A stretch of 10,435 nt of DNA, taken from NCBI GenBank assembly GCA_002415025.1, contig DIBR01000004.1:23720-34154 (forward strand), in the 5' to 3' direction. The stretch comes from Spongiibacteraceae bacterium UBA5047. GTDB lineage: Bacteria > Pseudomonadota > Gammaproteobacteria > Pseudomonadales > Spongiibacteraceae. Under the pieces are notes generated by a model. That model made no database searches. It saw nothing but the letters and a program-made list of their open reading frames with translations, and was not told the DNA's origin. The first letter of the stretch is position 1. Every line of letters starts with the position of its first letter. Shown here one piece after another: positions 5,723 through 10,435 of this stretch. A program made the translations under genes and the position numbers.

Positions 5723-6841
5723 ATGGCGCAGCGAAGTGTCAGGCTGATTCGGCATCCGCTGGCGGTGGGCGGCTATCTTGCGCAACTGAGCCTTAACGCG
5801 CCACGCACGATAAATGCCCTGACACTCGAAATGGTTGAAACCCTGCTCATGCATTTGCGGAAGCTCGCTGCCGACCCTGAGGCCGCTGCGGTGTGGATAG
5901 ACGGTGTGGGCGAGCGTGGCTTTTGCGCCGGCGGCGATGTGCGCGCCATGCGTGAATCGGCTCTGGCGGCGCAGGGCGGCAGGGCAGTTGAGGCTGAGCA
6001 ATTCTTCGAAACCGAATATCGCGTTGACTACCTGATACATCGCTTTCCCAAGCCTGTGCTGTGCTGGGCCAACGGCATTGTGATGGGCGGCGGCATGGGT
6101 TTGCTGATGGGCGCGAGTCACCGCATTGCTACCCCGAGCAGTCACTTTGCCATGCCGGAAATTGCGATCGGCCTTTACCCGGATGTAGGCGCCAGCTGGT
6201 TTCTGCAGCGTATGCCGGGGCGTTCCGGTGTGTTTTGTGCGCTAACCGGCGCCAGTCTGAACTCGGCTGATGCCCTCTATGCGGGGCTTGCAGACTACCT
6301 GTTGCCCGACGCAGCCAAAAAATCTGTGCTTAGGCGTTTATGCGCGTTTGACTGGGAATTTGACGCAGGCAAGGATGCAGAAAACCTCACCGAGTTGTTG
6401 ACGGATATCGAGGCAGAAGCAGACGTGTGTTTGCCGGCATCGCACCTGAAGCAACGCAGCGACTTGATAGAAAGGCTGTGTGAATCGCTGGATCCAATGG
6501 CGATCGACGAGGCCTTTGCCGGCTTGCACGGCGACGATGCATGGCTGAATCAGGCCGGTGGCAATTTCCAGCGCGGTGCGGCATCAACCGCCCGCATTGT
6601 ATTGGAACAGCTGCGCAGGGGAGAGCGATTGTCACTGGCCGACGCGTTTCGAATGGAGATGGTTGTATCGTCCAATCGGGTGTGCGATCCGGAATTTATC
6701 GAGGGAGTAAGAGCGCAGCTGGTAGACAAGGATCGACGCCCGAAATGGCTGTACGCCGACCTGGCCGAAGTGCCCGCCAAGCGGATTGAGAACCTGTTTA
6801 GCGCGCCCTGGCCTGACAACCCGCTAGCGGATCTGGCTTGA
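5723..6841 (+). CDS. 3-hydroxyisobutyryl-CoA hydrolase-like crotonase
   Basis: A 372-residue crotonase-superfamily protein of the HIBCH type (ECH_2). The family's best-known reaction is hydrolysis of 3-hydroxyisobutyryl-CoA in valine breakdown, but some members are hydratases. Visible motifs are GERGFCAGGDVR (63-74), GIVMGGGMGL (118-127), and FAMPEIAIGLYPDVGASWFL (142-161). Glu146 and Asp154 sit eight residues apart, as do the two catalytic acids of HIBCH. The C-terminal signature DPEFIEGVRAQLVDKDRRPKW (322-342) is also present. Length is typical of the family. The ribosome site AAGGGG overlaps the stop of the SnoaL-like gene, indicating translational coupling. A strong terminator hairpin follows. 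The family call is firm; given its neighbours, the substrate may be a bulkier hydroxyacyl-CoA rather than the valine intermediate (inference). Confidence 0.88.
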   Translation: MAQRSVRLIRHPLAVGGYLAQLSLNAPRTINALTLEMVETLLMHLRKLAADPEAAAVWIDGVGERGFCAGGDVRAMRESALAAQGGRAVEAEQFFETEYRVDYLIHRFPKPVLCWANGIVMGGGMGLLMGASHRIATPSSHFAMPEIAIGLYPDVGASWFLQRMPGRSGVFCALTGASLNSADALYAGLADYLLPDAAKKSVLRRLCAFDWEFDAGKDAENLTELLTDIEAEADVCLPASHLKQRSDLIERLCESLDPMAIDEAFAGLHGDDAWLNQAGGNFQRGAASTARIVLEQLRRGERLSLADAFRMEMVVSSNRVCDPEFIEGVRAQLVDKDRRPKWLYADLAEVPAKRIENLFSAPWPDNPLADLA

Positions 6842-6845
6842 GAAA

Positions 6846-6872
6846 CATCCGGAGCTGAAGCAGCTCCGGATG
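6846..6872. terminator. Bidirectional terminator hairpin between convergent genes
   Basis: CATCCGGAGCTG (6846-6857) pairs perfectly with CAGCTCCGGATG (6861-6872) around the triloop AAG, giving a 12-bp GC-rich stem. It starts 4 bases after the HIBCH-like stop codon and ends 16 bases before the end of the thiolase-like gene on the other strand. On the minus strand it is followed by TTTCTC, a short T-rich tract, so it probably ends the thiolase transcript well. On the plus strand the tail is poor. Confidence 0.8.
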
Positions 6873-6888
6873 CCCGGTTGGTGGAAGA

Positions 6889-8076
6889 TCAGCGCTTCAC
6901 AATCACCGACGAACCGTGCCCGAACAGGCCCTGATTGGCGGTGATACCCACCTTCGCATTAGGCACCTGACGGTCCCCGGCCTGTCCGCGCAACTGCCAG
7001 GTCAGCTCGCAGACCTGCGCCAGCGCCTGAGCGGGAACCGCCTCACCAAAACAGGCTAGACCCCCGGAGGTGTTCACCGGGATGCGTCCACCCAGTCGGG
7101 TGTCGCCATTGCGTACCAGTTGCGCTGCTTCGCCACGCTCACAGAGTTGCAGGTCTTCGTACCAGTCCAGCTCCAGCGCAGAGGACAGGTCGTACACTTC
7201 GGCTACGCTCACATCCTTCGGGCTGATGCCGGCTTCTTCGTAAGCCTTCACCGGCAGCGAGGCGCGAAAGCGGTGGGCGTCCACGCCGGCAGCGGCGGCT
7301 GAGTCTGTTGCAATGTCCGGCATTTCTACCACTTCACTGGCAAAGGTCGGCGTGACGGTAGAGATGGCCGCGACTTTTACAGCATCGGCTTTGCCCATTT
7401 TTTTGGCGTAATCCATGCTGCATACAATCATGGCGGCGCCGCCGTCGGAGGTGGCGCACACGTTCAGCAGGCGCAGCGGATCGGCAACCATCGCCGACTG
7501 GGCGACATCTTCCAGAGTGAATTTTTTCTTATAGCGCGCATTGGGGTTGGTAAAACCGTGCTCGCTGTTTTTGACCTTCACCAAACCGAAATCTTCTTCG
7601 GTGTCACCGTATATATCCATTCGGCGGCGGGCGTAGAGGGCGAAATAGGTGGGGTTGGTGATGCCGAGATAAAAACGCACCCAATCCGGGTCTTCGGGGC
7701 GGTAGCCTTTGGCGGGAGCCAGAAAGCCTTTCGGGGTTGTGTCGGCGCCAACCACCAGCGCGACTTCGCATTCACCGGCCAGAATCTTGGTGCGTGCTGC
7801 GGCCAGTGCCTGCGAGCCCGAGGCGCAGGCGGCGTAAGACGTATTCACCTCTGCACCCTGCCAACCCAGTGCCTGGGCAAAGGTGGCGCCCGCCACGTAA
7901 CCGGGGTAGCCGTTGCGCATGGTAGCGGCACCGGAAACAAAACCGACGTCTTTCCAGTCAATACCGGCATCGGCAATGGCGGCGCGGGCGGCAGCAACGC
8001 CGTATTCAACAAAATTGTGGCCCCATTTACCCCAGGGGTGCATGCCAACGCCCAGAATGGCTATCTCATTACTCAT
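6889..8076 (-). CDS. SCP-x/BbsB-like thiolase (lipid-transfer-protein family)
   Basis: A 395-residue thiolase-fold protein. Relatives include SCP-x thiolases, mycobacterial Ltp proteins and the BbsB subunit of benzoylsuccinyl-CoA thiolase. They cleave beta-ketoacyl-CoA (thiolysis) or, in Ltp2, carry out a retro-aldol reaction on a steroid side chain. The nucleophile region NTSYAACASGSQA gives Cys84. The usual NxxGG...GHP motif reads NTSGGLACFGEAVP (335-348), so Glu345 replaces the normal His. The C-terminal CxG motif of classical thiolases is absent; NQGLFGHG (381-388) stands there and contains His387. These changes fit the DUF35-dependent branch rather than a classical biosynthetic or FadA thiolase. 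The start has AGAGGA five bases upstream. It follows the DUF35 gene by 61 bp on the same strand, and the two very likely form one complex. Confidence 0.88.
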   Translation of the reverse strand: MSNEIAILGVGMHPWGKWGHNFVEYGVAAARAAIADAGIDWKDVGFVSGAATMRNGYPGYVAGATFAQALGWQGAEVNTSYAACASGSQALAAARTKILAGECEVALVVGADTTPKGFLAPAKGYRPEDPDWVRFYLGITNPTYFALYARRRMDIYGDTEEDFGLVKVKNSEHGFTNPNARYKKKFTLEDVAQSAMVADPLRLLNVCATSDGGAAMIVCSMDYAKKMGKADAVKVAAISTVTPTFASEVVEMPDIATDSAAAAGVDAHRFRASLPVKAYEEAGISPKDVSVAEVYDLSSALELDWYEDLQLCERGEAAQLVRNGDTRLGGRIPVNTSGGLACFGEAVPAQALAQVCELTWQLRGQAGDRQVPNAKVGITANQGLFGHGSSVIVKR

Positions 8077-8137
8077 GGTGATCCTCTTAAATCCAATGGT
8101 GCGAAGCAGTGGCTGCGCACGCGAATTTTTACCGGGT

Positions 8138-8569
8138 TCAGGCCGGCTTCCACTTCCAGGTAACTTTGGTGTCTTCGTCGGTTTCGTGGAGGGTTTCCAG
8201 CACCAGCTCGACTTCCATGCCTACCTTGAGCTGGTCAACATCAATGCCTTTGATTACCTGTCCGAGCACAATCATCTGTTCTTCGGCCAGTTCAACGGCA
8301 GCGATGGCGTAAGGCACAAAGGGGTCGTCGGCGACAAAAGGCTCGGGCGGCTTGTAGCATGCGTTGGTATAAGACCAGATTTTACCGGTACGGCTTAGGG
8401 GAACTTCGCTGAAATCGCTGCTGTCGCAAGAGGGGTTGCGGCAGTATTTCAGCATTTTGGGAAAGTAGTAGGTGCCGCAACTGTCACAGCGGCTGCCCAG
8501 CAACTGGGGCTTGTCCGTATCCAGTGTGTGCCAGCCCTCAATGGCGGCATTAACGGGTTTTGCACTCAT
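8138..8569 (-). CDS. DUF35 zinc-ribbon/OB-fold protein, partner of the thiolase
   Basis: A 143-residue protein with an N-terminal rubredoxin-like zinc ribbon followed by an OB-fold, the DUF35 architecture. The zinc ligands are Cys28, Cys31, Cys43 and Cys48 (CDSC...CRNPSC). The OB-fold follows (about 53-143: GKIWSYTNACYKPPEPF, PYAIAAVELAEEQMIVLGQV, KVGMEVELVLE). Proteins of this family act as essential subunits of thiolase-like enzymes (BbsA with BbsB; the DUF35 domain of ChsH2 with Ltp2), helping to bind the acyl-CoA. The open frame extends 50 residues further upstream. The Met at 8569 was chosen because GGAG lies seven bases before it and the extension (rich in Arg/Cys, crossing the divergent promoter region) looks non-coding. 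It is first in a two-gene unit with the thiolase. Confidence 0.88.
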   Translation of the reverse strand: MSAKPVNAAIEGWHTLDTDKPQLLGSRCDSCGTYYFPKMLKYCRNPSCDSSDFSEVPLSRTGKIWSYTNACYKPPEPFVADDPFVPYAIAAVELAEEQMIVLGQVIKGIDVDQLKVGMEVELVLETLHETDEDTKVTWKWKPA

Positions 8570-8576
8570 TCCTGAT

Positions 8577-8580
8577 CTCC
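8577..8580 (-). promoter_or_regulatory. Ribosome binding site deciding the DUF35 start
   Basis: GGAG on the minus strand, seven bases before the ATG at 8569. No comparable site supports the upstream in-frame Met at 8719. Confidence 0.6.
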
Positions 8581-8615
8581 GGCTGAGTTTTAAGCGGTCA
8601 TTCAAGTAACAGACG

Positions 8616-8645
8616 AGCATACTATCGCTCTGCGACCACCGGCAA
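8616..8645 (-). promoter_or_regulatory. Candidate promoter of the DUF35-thiolase unit
   Basis: On the minus strand, TTGCCG (plus 8640-8645), an 18-bp spacer and TATGCT (plus 8616-8621) lie about 45 bp before the DUF35 start codon. The match to sigma70 is moderate. The perfect dyad at 8674-8695 lies just upstream of it. Confidence 0.3.
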
Positions 8646-8673
8646 CAGCGTATACGGCCACAATGGCGGCCCC

Positions 8674-8695
8674 ATACGTCATTTGGGTGACGTAT
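8674..8695. promoter_or_regulatory. Perfect 8-6-8 dyad in the divergent control region, probable operator
   Basis: ATACGTCA, six bases (TTTGGG), then TGACGTAT, a perfect inverted repeat of 22 bp. It lies 105 bp upstream of the DUF35 start and 160 bp upstream of the acyl-CoA dehydrogenase start, between two divergent catabolic units. Size and symmetry suit a dimeric regulator (TetR, GntR or MarR type). No regulator is encoded in the window, so the partner is unknown. Confidence 0.55.
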
Positions 8696-8746
8696 TAGGC
8701 CAGTGTCGATTGAGCGCATTTGTCAGTGCTTTGACGAGAATTGCTA

Positions 8747-8774
8747 TTGTTCTGCCTTGGGCATTCCCTATGAT
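8747..8774 (+). promoter_or_regulatory. Candidate promoter of the heteromeric acyl-CoA dehydrogenase operon
   Basis: TTGTTC (8747-8752), a 16-bp spacer, and TATGAT (8769-8774), about 82 bp before the start codon. A competing extended -10, TGC-TATTGT (8742-8750), with a distant TTGTCA (8720-8725), is also possible. Neither is strong, and the true promoter may need an activator. Confidence 0.25.
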
Positions 8775-8855
8775 GGTGGCTTTCTGCAAATACATGCGCG
8801 CGATGGCAGCGGGTAGGTATAGGAGCACTACGCACCTGGCGATAGAGGACATGCG

Positions 8856-10043
8856 ATGAAAGTCGAATTTACACCGGAACAGGAAGCCCTGCGCAGCGAG
8901 CTGCGGGCTTACTTTAATGAACTGATGACACCCGAACTCGCCGCCGAGTGCGACCGTGACATGGGCGAGGGCGGTGGCCCCCTGTGGCGTGAGGCCCTGC
9001 TGAAAATGGGCAAAGACGGCTGGATCGGCGTAGGCTGGCCGAAAGAGCTGGGCGGTCGCGGCATGAGCCCGATCGAGCAGTTTATTTTCGTTGAAGAGAT
9101 TATGCGCGCGGGCTACCCCTTCCCGTTTTTGACCACCGAATCAGTGGGCCCCCAACTTGCCGAGCACGGCAATGAGTGGCAGAAGAAAAACATTGTTCCC
9201 AAAATTCTGACCGGCGAGTGTCTGATTGCCATCGGTTATTCCGAGCCCGGTGCCGGTACCGATTTGGCGCGCCTTAAAACCACTGCCGTCAAAGACGGTG
9301 ACGAGTGGGTGATTAACGGCCAGAAAATGTGGACCTCGCTGGCGCACTTTTGCGATTACGTTTGGCTGGCTTGTCGAACCGAAGAAAACGAGGCAAAGCC
9401 CCATAGAGGCATCTCCATGTTTCTGGTGCCAACCTCTGACCCGGGTTGGAGCGCAACTCCGGTTAATACTCTGGGCGGTGTGCGCACGAATGCCACCTAC
9501 TACGACAATATTCGTGTGAGTGACGACGCGATGGTCGGTGAGCTGAACGGTGGCTGGAAGCTGATTACCGGCCAGCTCAACCGTGAGCGTCTTAGCCTCG
9601 TAAACTGCGGCCCGACCCAGCACCTGTTTAATATGGTTGTGAAGTGGGCCCAGCAAACCGACCTTCCACAAGGCGGCAAATTGATTGATCAGGACTGGGT
9701 GCAGATGAATCTGGCGAAGGTTCGTGCCGGCGTCGAGGCCCTCAAACTGGTGTGCTACAAGCAGGCCTGGGCCATGAGTGAAGGTGCTTTGGAAATGGCC
9801 GACGCTTCAGCGGCGAAAGTGTATGGCTCGGAATTTTTTATTGAAGTCTACCGGGCGCTGGGTGAAGTCATTGGCCAGTTTTCAACGGTTAGCCGTCATT
9901 CCGACAACGCGCAGGAGTTGGCTGCCAAGATTGAGCGCATGTACCGCACAGCTTCCATCATCACCTTTGGTGGCGGCACCAATGAAATTCAACGCGACAT
10001 TATTTCAGCGGCGGGCCTGTGGATGCCGCGCGCGGCACGCTAG
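8856..10043 (+). CDS. Acyl-CoA dehydrogenase, alpha-type subunit (FadE26/FadE28-like)
   Basis: A 395-residue FAD acyl-CoA dehydrogenase, likely the catalytic subunit of a heteromeric enzyme like the mycobacterial pairs used for steroid side chains. Domains in order are N-terminal helices with GWPKELGGRG (60-69), beta domain with YSEPGAGTDLA (128-138) and NGQKMWTS (154-161), and C-terminal helices. The usual catalytic Glu position in YEGT reads FGGGTNEIQ (371-379), so it is Gly here. A Glu is instead present at 244 in LNRERLSL, the same place as the catalytic Glu of isovaleryl-CoA dehydrogenase (LERL) and, by family knowledge, of ChsE4/FadE26. The start at 8856 is preceded by AGAGGA (8844-8849); the ATG at 8851 is out of frame. 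The next dehydrogenase gene starts 9 bp after its stop, with the ribosome site overlapping the stop. The physiological substrate is unknown. Confidence 0.9.
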   Translation: MKVEFTPEQEALRSELRAYFNELMTPELAAECDRDMGEGGGPLWREALLKMGKDGWIGVGWPKELGGRGMSPIEQFIFVEEIMRAGYPFPFLTTESVGPQLAEHGNEWQKKNIVPKILTGECLIAIGYSEPGAGTDLARLKTTAVKDGDEWVINGQKMWTSLAHFCDYVWLACRTEENEAKPHRGISMFLVPTSDPGWSATPVNTLGGVRTNATYYDNIRVSDDAMVGELNGGWKLITGQLNRERLSLVNCGPTQHLFNMVVKWAQQTDLPQGGKLIDQDWVQMNLAKVRAGVEALKLVCYKQAWAMSEGALEMADASAAKVYGSEFFIEVYRALGEVIGQFSTVSRHSDNAQELAAKIERMYRTASIITFGGGTNEIQRDIISAAGLWMPRAAR

Positions 10044-10052
10044 GAGACAATT

Positions 10053-10435
10053 ATGAATTTCGGATTTTCTGAAGAACAACGCGACGTCCAGAATCTGGCG
10101 CGCAGCATCCTGTCTGATCTGGTGAGCCCGGAAAAACTAAAGCCCACTGATCGCTATGAAAATGAGCGTTTTGACGAGGAATTATGGGGCAAGCTGGCCG
10201 AAGCGGGTTTGCTCGGGGTTGCCATCGACGAAGCCCACGGCGGTATGGGTTTCGGTTTTATGGAGCTGTCACTGCTGGTGGAAGAGGCGGGCCGCACCAT
10301 TGCACCGGTGCCGGTAATTCCCGCACTGGTATCGGCGGCGCTGCCACTGCAAAAATTTGGTAGTGACGAACAGAAAGCGCGGCTGTTACCCGGTGTGGCG
10401 GGCGGCAAAAGCCTGCTCAGCGCGGCATTGATGGA
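10053..10435 (+). CDS. Acyl-CoA dehydrogenase, beta-type subunit (3' end outside window)
   Basis: The first 127 codons of a second acyl-CoA dehydrogenase; the frame is open to the window end. It begins MNFGFSEEQRDVQNLARSIL, a standard start for the N-terminal helical domain. It continues through LWGKLAEAGLLGVAIDEAHG GMGFGFMELSLLVEEAGRT (residues about 44-82), where DEAHGGMG takes the place of the usual 'PEEYGG.G' loop, and then reaches the segment where the domain meets the active site (QKARLLPGVAGGKSLLSAAL). The ribosome site AGGAG (10042-10046) overlaps the stop codon of the previous gene, so both subunits are translationally coupled. This is typical of FadE26/27 or FadE28/29-like alpha2beta2 enzymes. 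The catalytic region is outside the window, so the subunit role is inferred from position. Confidence 0.88.
   Translation, partial: MNFGFSEEQRDVQNLARSILSDLVSPEKLKPTDRYENERFDEELWGKLAEAGLLGVAIDEAHGGMGFGFMELSLLVEEAGRTIAPVPVIPALVSAALPLQKFGSDEQKARLLPGVAGGKSLLSAALM

Noticed and set aside
5141..6145. A 334-codon open frame on the minus strand across the SnoaL-like and HIBCH-like genes
   Set aside because: It crosses two clear plus-strand genes and their junction and shows no recognisable domain; it is a shadow frame.
5163..8656. The palindrome CGTATACG, present once upstream of the SnoaL-like gene (5163-5170) and once upstream of the DUF35 gene (8649-8656)
   Set aside because: The flanking bases do not extend the symmetry and do not match between copies; an 8-base coincidence in 10 kb is not convincing.
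8570..8719. A 50-residue N-terminal extension of the DUF35 protein
   Set aside because: It runs through the divergent control region and the 22-bp dyad, is rich in Arg and Cys without domain character, and the ATG at 8569 has its own ribosome site.

Overview
This window reads as chromosome of a Gram-negative gammaproteobacterium. The proteins resemble those of marine Pseudomonadales/Cellvibrionales-type bacteria, and one intergenic region carries Pseudomonas-like REP palindromes. The lineage is inferred from protein style and repeats, not from a marker gene. Nearly all genes are acyl-CoA metabolism enzymes of the accessory kind used to break down bulky or branched carboxylic acids (steroid or bile-acid side chains, terpenoids, branched or aromatic acids). 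The actual substrate cannot be read from the sequence.

Layout from left to right. (a) 1-1913, plus strand: the 3' part of a dienelactone-hydrolase-family protein, then a membrane-anchored GGDEF diguanylate cyclase 27 bp downstream. (b) 1925-4944, minus strand: a 600-residue acyl-CoA dehydrogenase of the DmdC/FadE-like type, then a crotonase-fold enoyl-CoA hydratase/isomerase. They are separated by a gene-free stretch of about 340 bp that holds four REP-type palindromes of two families (an inverted pair nested inside another inverted pair), a perfect 13-bp hairpin, and a promoter/operator-like dyad. (c) 5117-6841, plus strand: a promoter, a SnoaL/NTF2-like protein and a 3-hydroxyisobutyryl-CoA-hydrolase-like crotonase, tightly coupled. 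(d) A strong bidirectional terminator hairpin at 6846-6872. (e) 6889-8569, minus strand: a DUF35 zinc-finger/OB-fold protein and an SCP-x/BbsB-like thiolase, which probably form one complex. (f) A 286-bp divergent control region with a perfect 8-6-8 dyad. (g) 8856 to the end, plus strand: two acyl-CoA dehydrogenases that look like the alpha and beta subunits of a heteromeric (FadE26/27 or FadE28/29-like) enzyme; the second is cut by the window end.

How they may work together (inference): the heteromeric dehydrogenase oxidises a bulky acyl-CoA, a crotonase-fold enzyme or the SnoaL-like protein hydrates or isomerises the product, and the thiolase-DUF35 pair cleaves the resulting CoA ester. The HIBCH-like hydrolase releases a free hydroxy acid or acts as a hydratase. 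No substrate-defining gene (ring hydroxylase, P450, CoA ligase) and no transcriptional regulator lies in the window. The most notable non-coding signals are the nested REP array with covarying stems and the two candidate operator dyads.
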